A DNA stretch of 64,000 bases from Anaerolineaceae bacterium (GCA_029975475.1 JARKPB010000008.1:1240001-1304000), one strand, 5' to 3'; positions 54,409 to 63,375 are shown, counted from the first letter of the stretch. The notes: generated from the sequence alone by a model not told the origin. Program-made: numbers and translations.

Positions 54409-55637
54409 TCAACGGCCATGAAACCCTGCTTTCCAGTCAGACGCCGGAGATGACGCGCCGCAACCGCAGCGCGAGCCTGTGGCAGGCGATTTTCTTTGGC
54501 GCCATCGTGATCGGCATCATCATGTTGATGGTCCTGCTGGCAACCATCGTCAATCAAGCTTTCGGGCTGGTGATTATTGTGGATAAGGTTCCGGCGGCCG
54601 CCCTGTCAGATCGGCCTTTAGAGGAATTAAGCCGGGAAGAATTAACCACCATTTTGCAGAACCGGCTCAGTAAAAACCGATTCAAAACCATTCAACGCGA
54701 TCACGCCATCGAGACCATGCCGCTCAGCGACCTGGTAAACCTGGTGATTGATAACGTCGTGCAGCCGCAGGTGAAGAAGAGTTACCCCTTGCTGCAAAGT
54801 ATATTGAATCGTTCTGAGATCCTTGAACTGGCGAAGAGCGACTATCCCGATGCGCGGGTTGAATTCCGTTCCTGGTTAAACCGCAGATTTTTGACTTCCA
54901 CCATGTCGCCCCGGCCGGAGACCGCCGGGGTGCGCACGGCGATCATGGGATCAGCGCTGTTAATCTTAATCACCATCGTGGTCGCGTTTCCGCTGGGCGT
55001 AGGCGCTGCCATCTATCTGGAAGAATACGCCGATTCCCGGCGCTGGATCAACCGCGTGATTCAAACCAATATTGACAACCTGGCCGGGGTCCCCAGTATT
55101 ATCTACGGCATTCTCGGCCTGGCGATCTTTGTTCGCGCGCTGGAACCGCTGACCAGCGGTGCTGCTTTCGGGGTGGTCGGGCAGAACGGGCGCACAGTTT
55201 TATCCGCCGGGCTGACCATGGCACTGCTCATCCTGCCGATTCTGATCATCAACGCCCAGGAAGCCATCCGGGCCGTGCCGAACAGTTTGCGCCAGGCCAG
55301 TTACGGTCTGGGCGCGACCAAATGGCAGACCATCTGGTTCCATGTTTTGCCCGTGGCTCTGCCGGGGATTCTGACCGGGACAATCCTGGCCGTCTCGCGC
55401 GCAATTGGCGAAACAGCCCCGCTGATTATTGTGGGCGCATCCACATTGATTATGAAAGACCCGGATGGAGTTTTCTCAAGCTTCACAGCCCTGCCCATCC
55501 AGATTTATAATTGGACCACACGACCGCAGGATACCTTCCGCAACATCGCGGCCGCGGCCATTCTCGTTCTTCTCGCGCTGCTGCTCTCCCTCAACGCAGC
55601 TGCCATTCTCCTGAGAAACCGCTTTAGCAGGCAGTAA
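54405..55637 (+). CDS. pstA: Phosphate ABC transporter permease PstA with a large extracytoplasmic insert
   Basis: 410 residues, against about 280-300 usual for PstA. After the first membrane helix (about 28-55) comes a ~110-residue soluble insert ([20 protein letters not shown] and onward), then the normal permease core from about residue 175: [53 protein letters not shown] (EAA loop) and [13 protein letters not shown]. The insert may touch PstS or the cell wall. Confidence 0.95.
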   Translation: MINGHETLLSSQTPEMTRRNRSASLWQAIFFGAIVIGIIMLMVLLATIVNQAFGLVIIVDKVPAAALSDRPLEELSREELTTILQNRLSKNRFKTIQRDHAIETMPLSDLVNLVIDNVVQPQVKKSYPLLQSILNRSEILELAKSDYPDARVEFRSWLNRRFLTSTMSPRPETAGVRTAIMGSALLILITIVVAFPLGVGAAIYLEEYADSRRWINRVIQTNIDNLAGVPSIIYGILGLAIFVRALEPLTSGAAFGVVGQNGRTVLSAGLTMALLILPILIINAQEAIRAVPNSLRQASYGLGATKWQTIWFHVLPVALPGILTGTILAVSRAIGETAPLIIVGASTLIMKDPDGVFSSFTALPIQIYNWTTRPQDTFRNIAAAAILVLLALLLSLNAAAILLRNRFSRQ

Positions 55638-55638
55638 A

Positions 55639-56436
55639 ATGGAAAATCAAATGAATCATCAACCGCAAGACGGCCAGTTCGCCATCCAGGCCAGCCACAT
55701 GGATATCTATTACGGAAATTTTCGGGCAGTAAAAGATTGCAGCCTGGAAGTCCTGCCGCGCAAGATCACGGCCATCATCGGCCCTTCGGGATGCGGAAAA
55801 AGCACCGTGTTGAGGGCGTTTAACCGCATGAACGACTTTATCCCCGGCTGCCGGGTGGAAGGCGGGATTCTCTTTCACGGCCAGAATATCTACGCCCCGG
55901 ATGTCGATCCGGTCCAGGTGCGGAAATTGATCGGCATGGTGTTTCAAAAGCCGAATCCTTTTCCAAAAAGCATCTATGAAAACGTGGCCTGGGGGGCGCG
56001 AATCAATGGATACACCGGAAACATGGATGATCTTGTGGAAGAGACGCTGGTGAAAGCCGCCTTGTGGGATGAAGTCAAGGACAACCTCAAAAAAAGCGCG
56101 CTGGCGCTTTCCGGCGGTCAGCAGCAGCGCCTGTGCATCGCGCGCGCGCTGGCGGTGAAGCCGGAGATCATCTTGATGGATGAACCCTGTTCTGCCCTGG
56201 ACCCCATCGCGACATTAAAGATTGAAGATTTGATGCGGGAACTCTCCTCGAACTACACGATCATCATCGTCACGCATAATATGCAGCAGGCCGCGCGTGC
56301 ATCGGATTACACAGCCTTTTTCACGATGGACCCTGACCGCTCAGGTATAATGGTGGAATACGGAGAAACCAGCCAGCTGTTCACCCGTCCGCGCGACCAG
56401 CGCACAGAAGATTACATAACCGGCCGGTTCGGATAA
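55639..56436 (+). CDS. pstB: Phosphate ABC transporter ATP-binding protein PstB
   Basis: 265 residues. Walker [11 protein letters not shown]-loop in [11 protein letters not shown], signature LSGGQQQRL, Walker [14 protein letters not shown], His switch THNMQQA. Drives phosphate import through PstCA. One base after pstA; ATG at 55639 or 55651. Confidence 0.97.
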   Translation: MENQMNHQPQDGQFAIQASHMDIYYGNFRAVKDCSLEVLPRKITAIIGPSGCGKSTVLRAFNRMNDFIPGCRVEGGILFHGQNIYAPDVDPVQVRKLIGMVFQKPNPFPKSIYENVAWGARINGYTGNMDDLVEETLVKAALWDEVKDNLKKSALALSGGQQQRLCIARALAVKPEIILMDEPCSALDPIATLKIEDLMRELSSNYTIIIVTHNMQQAARASDYTAFFTMDPDRSGIMVEYGETSQLFTRPRDQRTEDYITGRFG

Positions 56437-56448
56437 TAGAGAGGAACC

Positions 56449-57135
56449 ATGACGCGCGAAACCCTCGACCGACAATTGCATCACATCCAGGATGAGATCT
56501 TGCTGCTGGGCAGCTTGGTGGAACAGGCGATGCTGAACGCTGTTCAAAGCCTGAAAAACCGCGACCGGGCCGCGGCCCATAAAATTTACCAGGCTGACCA
56601 GGACATCAACGAAAAACGCTTCGCGATTGAAAACGCGATCCTGATTTTGATGGCCACCCAGCAGCCGATGGCCCGCGACCTGCGCATGCTGGCTGCCATG
56701 CTGGAGGTCAACACCGAACTGGAGCGTATGGGCGATTACGCCAAAGGGATCGCCAAGGTTACCCAGCGGCTGGGGGATGTGGAGATTAAAATCCCGATTC
56801 AAGAAATCGAACAGATGGCTTCAATCGCCACTTCCATGCTTCACCGCGCCCTGGGTTGTTTTATCAGTGAAAATGCGATGGTCGCTTCCCAGATCCCGGC
56901 AGAAGACGATCAGGTTGACCGCCTGTACGAAGAAATTTACCGCCAGATCGTGCATACCATGATCGAAAATCCCGACTTGATTGACCACACCAACCTCTTG
57001 CTGTGGGTGGCGCACAACCTGGAGCGCATGGCGGACCGGGTCACCAATATTTGCGAAAGGACAGTTTTCATTAACACTGGCGAGTTGCTGGAAATGGATA
57101 CCACGGATGACGAAGAGGAATTAGATTCGGAGTAA
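56449..57135 (+). CDS. phoU: Phosphate regulator PhoU
   Basis: 228 residues of two three-helix repeats with the metal-binding E-x-x-x-D-type patterns (ELERMGDYAKGIAKV, then NLERMADRVTNICERT). PhoU links Pst transport to PhoR signalling and restrains phosphate uptake. The message ends at a terminator 8 bases downstream. Confidence 0.96.
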   Translation: MTRETLDRQLHHIQDEILLLGSLVEQAMLNAVQSLKNRDRAAAHKIYQADQDINEKRFAIENAILILMATQQPMARDLRMLAAMLEVNTELERMGDYAKGIAKVTQRLGDVEIKIPIQEIEQMASIATSMLHRALGCFISENAMVASQIPAEDDQVDRLYEEIYRQIVHTMIENPDLIDHTNLLLWVAHNLERMADRVTNICERTVFINTGELLEMDTTDDEEELDSE

Positions 57136-57142
57136 ACAGCAT

Positions 57143-57170
57143 AAATCCACCTTTTCAGGTGGATTTTTAT
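57143..57170 (+). terminator. Terminator of the pst operon
   Basis: AAATCCACC / GGTGGATTT with a 6-base loop, followed by TTATTTG. Ends the pst-phoU message. Confidence 0.85.
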
Positions 57171-57180
57171 TTGCTCAGGA

Positions 57181-57189
57181 TGCTATAAT
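57181..57189 (+). promoter_or_regulatory. Extended -10 promoter of the polyphosphate-related operon
   Basis: TGCTATAAT is an exact extended -10 (TGn-TATAAT), 38 bases before the first start. No clear -35 or Pho box near it, so this operon may be expressed independently of phosphate. Confidence 0.6.
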
Positions 57190-57227
57190 TTTGTTGTCTG
57201 TACCATTCTGAATTCAGGGAGATGCCT

Positions 57228-57959
57228 GTGTTAATTCCGAATCCATACAAAGGTAAATTGATCGTTGTTGAGGGCATTGATGGCTCCGGCAAATCGACTC
57301 AGATTGACCTGTTGTACAAATGGCTGCTGGCTCAGGGAAAATCGGTTTACTTTTCTGAATGGAATTCTTCAAACCTGGTAAAAAGCACCACCCGCCAGGG
57401 GAAAAAAGAAAAAATGTTTACCCCGACGACCTTCAGCCTGCTGCAGGCCACCGATTTTGCTGACCGCTGGGAAAACCATATTCTCCCGATGCTGAAAGCC
57501 GGAGTGATTGTCCTGGCTGACCGCTACGCTTTTACCGGTTTCGCCCGCGACGTCGCCCGCGGGGTTGACCCGGCCTGGGTGCGCAATCTGTATTCCTTCG
57601 CGCTGCAGCCCGACCTGGCCTTTTATTTCAAGGTTCCGCTGGATGTGGCGGTCGAGCGCATCCTGAGCGCGCGGACGAACCTGAAATACTACGAAGCCGG
57701 TATGGATCTGGGTCTGTCGGATAACAAGGTTACCAGTTTCCGTTTGTTTCAGCAAAGAATCATCAACGAATATGACAAAATGGTGGATGAACTCGGTCTG
57801 GTTGTCGTGGACGGGACCATGCCGGTTCAAAAGCAGCAAAAGGTCGTGCGCCGGGAGGTCAACCGCATCCTGGAAGGCTGGGAAGGCCTGCCCAATCCGC
57901 TCGCTCCTCGCCCCGCCCGCCGCCGAGCCGCCGCTGGCAAGCAGAATGTCGAGGAGTAA
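57228..57959 (+). CDS. Thymidylate-kinase-like P-loop protein 1
   Basis: 243 residues from GTG at 57228; ATG at 57222 directly abuts AGGGAG and so cannot use it, while GTG is at correct spacing. Full P-loop EGIDGSGKSTQ, LADRYAFTGFARDVARG (DRY motif), LDVAVERIL. True dTMP kinases have an AYQ-type motif after DR(Y/H); here that position reads FARDVARG, so dTMP is doubtful. A basic tail (RPARRRAAAG) is present. First of a four-gene operon with a paralogue, CHAD and HD genes. Annotated by most as dTMP kinase; substrate uncertain. Confidence 0.85.
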   Translation: MLIPNPYKGKLIVVEGIDGSGKSTQIDLLYKWLLAQGKSVYFSEWNSSNLVKSTTRQGKKEKMFTPTTFSLLQATDFADRWENHILPMLKAGVIVLADRYAFTGFARDVARGVDPAWVRNLYSFALQPDLAFYFKVPLDVAVERILSARTNLKYYEAGMDLGLSDNKVTSFRLFQQRIINEYDKMVDELGLVVVDGTMPVQKQQKVVRREVNRILEGWEGLPNPLAPRPARRRAAAGKQNVEE

Positions 57960-57962
57960 ACC

Positions 57963-58661
57963 ATGAGCAAACCTGAATTTTACGGCGCTGGGTTTCCCTA
58001 CCGCAAGATAAAAGACCTGAGCGGGAAATTAATTGTCCTGGAAGGCACAGACGGGGTCGGACGTTCCACCCAGGTTGGACTGCTGCGCAAATGGCTGGAG
58101 GATGAAGGCTTCGCGGTTACCGACACAGGGCTTCGGCGCTCTCCGCTTTGTAATGAGGGGCTGGAAAGCGCGAAAAACGGGCACACCTTTAGCCCGCTGA
58201 CGATGAGCCTGTTTTACGCCACTGATTTTGCTGACCGGCTGGAAAATCAGATCATCCCGGCTTTAAAAGCGGGTTTTATTGTCCTGTCTGACCGTTATTT
58301 TTATTCAATCATCGCGCGGAATGTGGTGCGCGGCGCCGATCCATTGCGCGAACGGCACATTTACGGCTTCGCGCTGAAACCGGACATTGTGATTTATCTC
58401 AAGACCGATGTGCCCACCCTGGTATCGCGGATGGTTCAGGGGCGCGGCTTTAATTTCTGGGAATCCGGTATGGATATTCGCTGCGCTGATAATCTTTATG
58501 ACAGTTTTTGCGCTTACCAGAAAGCCTTGTTAGAAGAATTTGACCGCATGGCGGTCGAATATAACTTCACGATTGTGAACGCCAGTAAAACCACCAACGA
58601 AGTGTTCAATGACCTCAAGCGTAAAATCAGACCGCTGCTGGTAAAAGAGGGAACCGGATGA
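57963..58661 (+). CDS. Thymidylate-kinase-like P-loop protein 2, with altered P-loop
   Basis: 232 residues, a diverged paralogue of the preceding gene (shared FAL-PD, LSDRYFYSIIARNVVRG, FWESGMD like YYEAGMD). The P-loop reads GTDGVGRST: the invariant Lys is Arg34 (codon CGT, 58062-58064). Lysine-to-arginine usually kills or changes NTP hydrolysis, so it may be regulatory or use another donor. The rest of the fold is intact and the gene is not otherwise damaged. Three bases after the first. Confidence 0.85.
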   Translation: MSKPEFYGAGFPYRKIKDLSGKLIVLEGTDGVGRSTQVGLLRKWLEDEGFAVTDTGLRRSPLCNEGLESAKNGHTFSPLTMSLFYATDFADRLENQIIPALKAGFIVLSDRYFYSIIARNVVRGADPLRERHIYGFALKPDIVIYLKTDVPTLVSRMVQGRGFNFWESGMDIRCADNLYDSFCAYQKALLEEFDRMAVEYNFTIVNASKTTNEVFNDLKRKIRPLLVKEGTG

Positions 58662-59695
58662 CAGTCAAAGGCAGCCGGGACGCGATTGTTTGTTCCTTTG
58701 CGGCGCAGGCGGCGCTGGTGCAGCTGCGGCGCTTGACCGCGGAAATCGCTGCCGTTCGGTTGAATGAGGACCTCGAAGCGATCCACCGCAGCAGGGTGGC
58801 GTCCCGCCGGTTGAGGGCGGTGCTGGAAGTCTTTCAGGACGTTTTTAACAAGAAAAAGGTCCTGCGCTGGTTAAAGCAGGTACGCTCGATTACCCGATCC
58901 CTGGGAGCGGCCAGGGACACGGATGTTCAAATCTTATTCCTCGAGGAGCAGCTGAACAGCCAGCCGGAGCCTGTGGTTCACTGGGCGGTCAAGCGCCTTC
59001 ATTTGCGCTGGCGGCAGAAGCGCGCCAAACTTCAGAAAAAAGTCCTGAAAGCGCTGGATGCGTTTGAACACTCTGAAGCCGCCATCGAAATGGCCACGGA
59101 ATTTTCGCCGTACACCATTTACCCCGCGCCCGGTTCCCCCGGCGAATCCAGGGTAATGCGTTCACTGGCCCGCGAACAAATTATCGAGCGCCTGAACGCG
59201 TTTCTGAGTCTGCAAGACTGTCTGGAACATCCAGAAGACCAGGTAAGGCTGCACGCCATGCGGATCGCGGGGAAAAAACTGCGCTACACGATCGAGATTT
59301 TTAGCCCGCTGTTTTCCGAAGAAAGTTCGGGACGATGGCTGACAGAGTTGAAACAGATCCAGGACATCCTTGGCAGTCTGCATGACCTGGACGTGTGGCA
59401 GCACATGCTGCCGCAGGCGATGGAACGAGAAGCGCGCTGGACGGAGCGTTTTTTTGGGACCAACCGGCCGTTTATCCGCATACAAAAAGGCGTTTCCATA
59501 TTTCAGGAAGCGCTGCTGCGCCAGCGTGAGAGTCAGTTCGCTGAATTTCGGAAGAGATGGCAAAAAGAGAAAACACAGGCTCTGTGGCGGGAAATTGAAT
59601 CAGCCGCGACAGGCTTGATCCCAGAAGATGAGGTAAAGTCGGACGATGACGAAACAGGAACCAACCCGGACGGAGAAAACAAGCCATTCTCTTGA
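58658..59695 (+). CDS. CHAD domain protein
   Basis: 345 residues. Conserved histidine/arginine helical pattern: IHRSRVASRRLRAVLEVFQD, RSITRSLGAARDTDVQILFL, then HAMRIAGKKLRYTIEIF and ELKQIQDILGSLHDLDVW. CHAD domains bind polyphosphate through basic surfaces. The start ATGA overlaps the upstream stop. No CYTH domain is attached, although CHAD often occurs with one. Confidence 0.93.
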   Translation: MTVKGSRDAIVCSFAAQAALVQLRRLTAEIAAVRLNEDLEAIHRSRVASRRLRAVLEVFQDVFNKKKVLRWLKQVRSITRSLGAARDTDVQILFLEEQLNSQPEPVVHWAVKRLHLRWRQKRAKLQKKVLKALDAFEHSEAAIEMATEFSPYTIYPAPGSPGESRVMRSLAREQIIERLNAFLSLQDCLEHPEDQVRLHAMRIAGKKLRYTIEIFSPLFSEESSGRWLTELKQIQDILGSLHDLDVWQHMLPQAMEREARWTERFFGTNRPFIRIQKGVSIFQEALLRQRESQFAEFRKRWQKEKTQALWREIESAATGLIPEDEVKSDDDETGTNPDGENKPFS

Positions 59696-60269
59696 TGAAA
59701 TCCAGCAGCTGGTGACCGAAAAAATTGGCGGGGACGCGCACACAGTCCAGGTGGTGCGGTTCAGCCTGATGCTGTTTGACCAGCTGGTGCCCATCCACGG
59801 CCTCGATCAGCAGGCTCGTGGTTACCTTGAAGCGGCGGCCTGGCTGCACGACATTGGCTACGCGGAAGGGTATAAAGGGCACCACAAAAAGGCGCTTGAA
59901 TTTATCCTGAACACGCCCGAACTATCACTGGATAACAAAGAGCGCCTGATCATCGGCTCCATCGCCCGTTATCACCGCAAGGCGCTGCCCTCTGTTGCTC
60001 ACGATCATTTCGCAGCCCTCAGCCCGGTCGAACGTCAGCTGGTGTCCCGTCTGGCCGCGCTGCTGCGCATCGCCGACGGTCTGGATCGAACTCACCAGGG
60101 AAAAATCGACAACTTCCGGGTTGAAATTGGCGAGAAAAAGGTAATCCTGTACTGCGAAGCAGAAGGAAGCGCCCTGCTGGAGGAAGATACCGCCTTGAAA
60201 AAGGCTGACCTGTTTGAAAAGACCTTCAGGCGTAAACTAAAAATCCGCTGGGAAAAAGCGTCAGACTAG
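59646..60269 (+). CDS. Stand-alone HD domain like the C-terminus of Ppx/GppA
   Basis: 207 residues. It matches the HD domain III of exopolyphosphatase Ppx/GppA: HTVQVVRFSLMLFDQL, AAWLHDIGYAEGYKGHHKKA (HD pair), IGSIARYHRKALPSVAHDHF and LLRIADGLDRTHQGKIDNF. It lacks the actin-like catalytic half of Ppx. It begins 50 bases inside the CHAD frame; the first ~28 residues are unusual, so a later start is possible. Last gene of the operon. Role in polyphosphate or nucleotide signalling is inferred. Confidence 0.85.
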   Translation: MTKQEPTRTEKTSHSLDEIQQLVTEKIGGDAHTVQVVRFSLMLFDQLVPIHGLDQQARGYLEAAAWLHDIGYAEGYKGHHKKALEFILNTPELSLDNKERLIIGSIARYHRKALPSVAHDHFAALSPVERQLVSRLAALLRIADGLDRTHQGKIDNFRVEIGEKKVILYCEAEGSALLEEDTALKKADLFEKTFRRKLKIRWEKASD

Positions 60270-60288
60270 GGTCCTTTCCAGTATCAGC

Positions 60289-61071
60289 CTAATGGTTCGC
60301 CTGGTTTAATTGCGCCATAGCCGCCGCCAGAATCCAGCCGAGCATGACAAACGCGCCGACAAAACCCGGACCCGGCAGGCCGGCGATGATATCAATGGCA
60401 GCCGTTGAAAGGCCGGCAACCGCATAAAACAAAAGCGCCAGCCAGACGGGCTGCTGTTTATCTGGATTTTCTCTTTTTGCAGACAGCGCCTGATACAGCA
60501 AAACAGCCGTGAACGCCGTCAGCCACCAGCCAAGATAGTTATGGATGGGAATACCAAAATATTCCCCGGGACGTTCCCACACCCAGTGACCCCCGGCGAC
60601 CATCATCGGATCCATAGCAAGATCCCATGAGGTCATGATCAAAGCAGAAATCGCTGCGATCAGCAGCGCCCTGCCCCAGCGCGGCAGCCGTGAGGGAACC
60701 AGCCGCTCCGCCAGCGCCATAGACGGCGCGCCCATCATGAACCAGGCCAGCGGGATCATCAGCGGGACCAGACCAAAAACTTTATAACCCAGCAAACCGG
60801 TATAGTGATAAGGACCGTAGACCAGCCCTGTGGCTACCCCCAGGACCTCTAACCCCAGACCGACACCCGCGGTACAGAGGAAGAGAAGAAAAGCGGATGT
60901 CCAGCCGCCGCGCCAGGCTTGATACAGCAAAGCAAAAGCGAAGCCGAGGAGTGTGCTGAATGCCAGCAACACCATCGGCCGCGGCCACAACCAGGCGATC
61001 GCCAGAGTTGAATACACAACGATGGCAATGTAGATCGCCAGCAATAGGCCCAGCAGTCGTTTTAAGTTCAT
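60289..61071 (-). CDS. cruF: CruF-like carotenoid biosynthesis protein (DUF422)
   Basis: 260 residues. Seven or eight membrane helices with the CruF motifs VLGVATGLVYGPYHYTGLLG, TSWDLAMDPMM and WVWERPGEYFGIPIHNYLGW. CruF is a carotenoid 1',2'-hydratase in cyanobacteria and related bacteria. The gene is single and convergent with the HD gene; no crt genes lie in the window, so exact activity is inferred. Confidence 0.88.
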   Translation of the reverse strand: MNLKRLLGLLLAIYIAIVVYSTLAIAWLWPRPMVLLAFSTLLGFAFALLYQAWRGGWTSAFLLFLCTAGVGLGLEVLGVATGLVYGPYHYTGLLGYKVFGLVPLMIPLAWFMMGAPSMALAERLVPSRLPRWGRALLIAAISALIMTSWDLAMDPMMVAGGHWVWERPGEYFGIPIHNYLGWWLTAFTAVLLYQALSAKRENPDKQQPVWLALLFYAVAGLSTAAIDIIAGLPGPGFVGAFVMLGWILAAAMAQLNQANH

Positions 61072-61133
61072 GAGTTATCCCTGTTAAGCACGGTCTTCGG
61101 TAACAATCAATTTATAAAGTCATGATGGCAAAT

Positions 61134-61163
61134 TTTACACAATTGTGAAATATATGTTATGAT
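61134..61163 (+). promoter_or_regulatory. Promoter of the small peptide, with palindrome
   Basis: -35 TTTACA (5 of 6), 18-base spacer, -10 TATGAT (5 of 6). The spacer holds the palindrome CACAATTGTG (61138-61147), and CAATTG recurs at 61186-61191, so an operator between -35 and -10 is plausible. Confidence 0.55.
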
Positions 61164-61221
61164 TCAGTTGTCATACAATTGACGCCACGCCACCTTATTA
61201 ATTCGCAAATGGAGAAGAAAA

Positions 61222-61299
61222 ATGAACAAAGAGCGTATCGCGGCCGTGATTATCGTTGTCATCTTGATCGTCGTTGTCGTCGTCCTCGGCACCAACTAA
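61222..61299 (+). CDS. 25-residue single-pass membrane peptide
   Basis: Too short for usual gene calling. Ribosome binding site GGAGAAG precedes ATG at 61222; MNKERIAAVI followed by an unbroken Ile/Val/Leu helix and GTN at the C-terminus. Lys-Glu-Arg at the N-terminus gives a positive-inside membrane helix. A promoter lies upstream and a terminator about 75 bases downstream, forming a self-contained unit. No known family; such peptides include regulators of membrane enzymes and type I toxins (inference only). Confidence 0.6.
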   Translation: MNKERIAAVIIVVILIVVVVVLGTN

Positions 61300-61372
61300 G
61301 CAAGACCCCTTTTTACCGGCCGCGCGGGTCGTGCTTGCGTGATTTGTTCAGCAATTATTCCTTGCGCGGTAG

Positions 61373-61399
61373 CGCGCCGATCCTTCGGCGCGTTTTTTT
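61373..61399 (+). terminator. Terminator of the small-peptide transcript
   Basis: CGCGCCGA / TCGGCGCG with a 4-base loop, followed by seven T. The transcript from 61134-61163 would be about 230 bases, with a 73-base 3' untranslated part. Confidence 0.9.
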
Positions 61400-61467
61400 A
61401 TTTAACCGCAGCGCGCGCAGCAGGCTACCATCTAACCTATTCATCTTCCGGCGATGCTTCAAGCAGA

Positions 61468-63066
61468 TCAAATCTTGGGCCGGGGATCTGCTTTGCTTTT
61501 GGCATCTTTGCTGAGATACATGGCGCGGTCCGCTTCCGCAATGGCTTCTTCCAGGCTATTCTGGACCGGGGCGACGCCGAATGAAAAGCCCAGCGGAAAT
61601 GCCGTATACAGGTCAGCGCATTGTTTTTGAATTCGGTCAATGATCAAAACAACCTCATCCATTTTTGGTTGCTGAGTGTTCTGCGTGCTCAAGAGAAGCA
61701 CAAATTCATCGCCCCCATACCGGATCACCAGATCATTCTGGCGGAGGTTGGCTTTAACCAGCCGGGTGAAATCTTTCAAAACCTGATCGCCAAACTGGTG
61801 CCCAAAGCGGTCATTAATATTCTTAAATTCGTCAAGATCCACCATGACCACATACCCGTAATTTTGCTGCTCTACCTCGGATAAAATATTGCGATTCAAC
61901 GCGCCGGTAAGCGGATCCAGGTTTTTCATCCGCTGCAGGTTCAGGTTCTGGAACAACAGCTGGTTGTAATCCAGGAGTAATTGAACCCCGACCATCATGA
62001 CGGTGAAGATAAACGCGGTGGGGATCATGGTTGGCCAGGTCAACCTGAGAGGTATTGAGATAAGCAAAAGCATGATGGATAGTAACAATAATGTGGCCGG
62101 GAAGAGCAGCCAGGTCGGTCTTTCCTTGCGAAAAAGGATCAAACCGACCACAATCGTGAGAAAAATCGTTAAGCCCGTGTTGGTATAGTTCTGAACCACA
62201 GCGATCGTTTTGATATCCGAAGAGAGGAGCAGGGCAATCACCGCGGCCAGGGTATACAAAGACAGCCAGCGGCCGATGCGGATTTTCTGCCAGTACTGCA
62301 GTTCAATTCCCCACAGCAGCCAAAGCGCTGCCAGGTATCCTGAAATAAGAAAAACCTTCTTCGCCCACAGGAATGTCGCCACCGTGCCCGTGGTCAGGCG
62401 AAAAGGCAGATCCTGCAAGAAGACGATGCCGAAGATCAGAGCCAGACCGATAAACAATTCTGGACTTTTTCTCTTCTTGCGGATAATCGACATGGCGATT
62501 AACACAAACCCGACTAGAACCCCTGCCCCGATGAGGGCGTTCGAGGTACCCGAATACATGGCATTTAACAACCCAACCCGGGCAGCGCAATCCTGATAGC
62601 GGCACAGGTAAGGGACGCTGTTAAAACCGTACCCGTAATAACGGCTGGCAATACGGACTTCCAGAAGATTTTCCGCCTGCAAGGGTTCGGGAAGCTGGAT
62701 TATCTGGATGTAATTCCAAAGATTGGCCGTCGGCTGGGAGAAATCACCGAGCCGGTAAATGAGACGATGATTCAAGCGAATTTCCAACGCGTTGCCCGAC
62801 ATGCGCGGGATCACCAGGGTATCCGCATCCACGCGGTTGAAAACCGCGCGCATTTCAAGGTCCTGCCGGTCTGGTTGAAACATCTCCACCCAGGGCATTT
62901 CGACCGATTTCCAGCTCGCGCCTTCTTTTACCTGCCATTGTTGTAGAGGTAAGCCAACTGGCTGGAGGGGGAAAACAAGGATAAGCAGTAAAATCAGGAA
63001 AAATAAGATTGCCAGTAAAACATAGGCAAAGCTCTTAACCGATACTTTGAAAGCGTTGCTCATCAT
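61468..63066 (-). CDS. Membrane diguanylate cyclase (GGDEF)
   Basis: 532 residues. An N-terminal membrane helix (about 12-34) and an extracytoplasmic beta-rich domain (35-180), then seven membrane helices (about 190-375) as in 7TMR-DISM sensors, and a C-terminal GGDEF domain with DPLTGALNR and YGGDEF (about 450-455), which makes cyclic di-GMP. The I-site RxxD is not obvious. The cue is unknown. An ATG pair at 63066/63063 gives the start. Confidence 0.93.
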   Translation of the reverse strand: MMSNAFKVSVKSFAYVLLAILFFLILLLILVFPLQPVGLPLQQWQVKEGASWKSVEMPWVEMFQPDRQDLEMRAVFNRVDADTLVIPRMSGNALEIRLNHRLIYRLGDFSQPTANLWNYIQIIQLPEPLQAENLLEVRIASRYYGYGFNSVPYLCRYQDCAARVGLLNAMYSGTSNALIGAGVLVGFVLIAMSIIRKKRKSPELFIGLALIFGIVFLQDLPFRLTTGTVATFLWAKKVFLISGYLAALWLLWGIELQYWQKIRIGRWLSLYTLAAVIALLLSSDIKTIAVVQNYTNTGLTIFLTIVVGLILFRKERPTWLLFPATLLLLSIMLLLISIPLRLTWPTMIPTAFIFTVMMVGVQLLLDYNQLLFQNLNLQRMKNLDPLTGALNRNILSEVEQQNYGYVVMVDLDEFKNINDRFGHQFGDQVLKDFTRLVKANLRQNDLVIRYGGDEFVLLLSTQNTQQPKMDEVVLIIDRIQKQCADLYTAFPLGFSFGVAPVQNSLEEAIAEADRAMYLSKDAKSKADPRPKI

Positions 63067-63085
63067 GGTTTCGATTTATTTCTTT

Positions 63086-63208
63086 TCAAGTGGTCAGACG
63101 CTGCTTCCCCAATCCCAAAATGGGTTGAAAAGCCGATACAGTATCGTTGGCCTTTACTGCCGCGCCGAGACGAGAGACAACGGTGAAGAAAATGGACGCC
63201 TGTTCCAT
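63086..63208 (-). CDS. Possible 40-residue leaderless peptide
   Basis: Frame MEQASIFFTVVSRLGAAVKA and onward, ending 19 bases before the diguanylate cyclase start. A minus-strand TATAAT (63216-63221) ends 7 bases before its ATG, like the other leaderless cases. No homology I recognise. It may instead be just the cyclase 5' leader. Confidence 0.25.
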   Translation of the reverse strand: MEQASIFFTVVSRLGAAVKANDTVSAFQPILGLGKQRLTT

Positions 63209-63330
63209 AATCTTTATTATAGCCCAGCCGAGACGGGGCAAATTATGGAATGCACAAGAAATGGTGAAAGGTTTTACCAAATCAGAAGTATCTTAAAGAT
63301 TGAAGCGGGGGCGCGGTGATGAATTTCAAA

Positions 63331-63368
63331 TAAAAAAAGATGGGTTGAGTCGGGCTCTACCCATCTTT
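63331..63368 (-). terminator. Terminator after tRNA-Glu
   Basis: Minus strand AAAGATGGGT / ACCCATCTTT with a 13-base loop, followed by a run of T. Ends the tRNA transcript. Confidence 0.9.
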
Positions 63369-63375
63369 CTGCCAG

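Larger units (their letters stand above)
63067..63375. other. 309-base region between the cyclase gene and tRNA-Glu
   Basis: Holds the possible leader peptide, the TATAAT at 63216-63221 on the minus strand and the tRNA terminator at 63331-63368. I see no other gene. Confidence 0.5.

Noticed and set aside
57222-57227. ATG at 57222 as start of the first kinase-like gene
   Set aside because: AGGGAG directly abuts this ATG, leaving no spacing; GTG at 57228 has proper spacing. The difference is only two residues.
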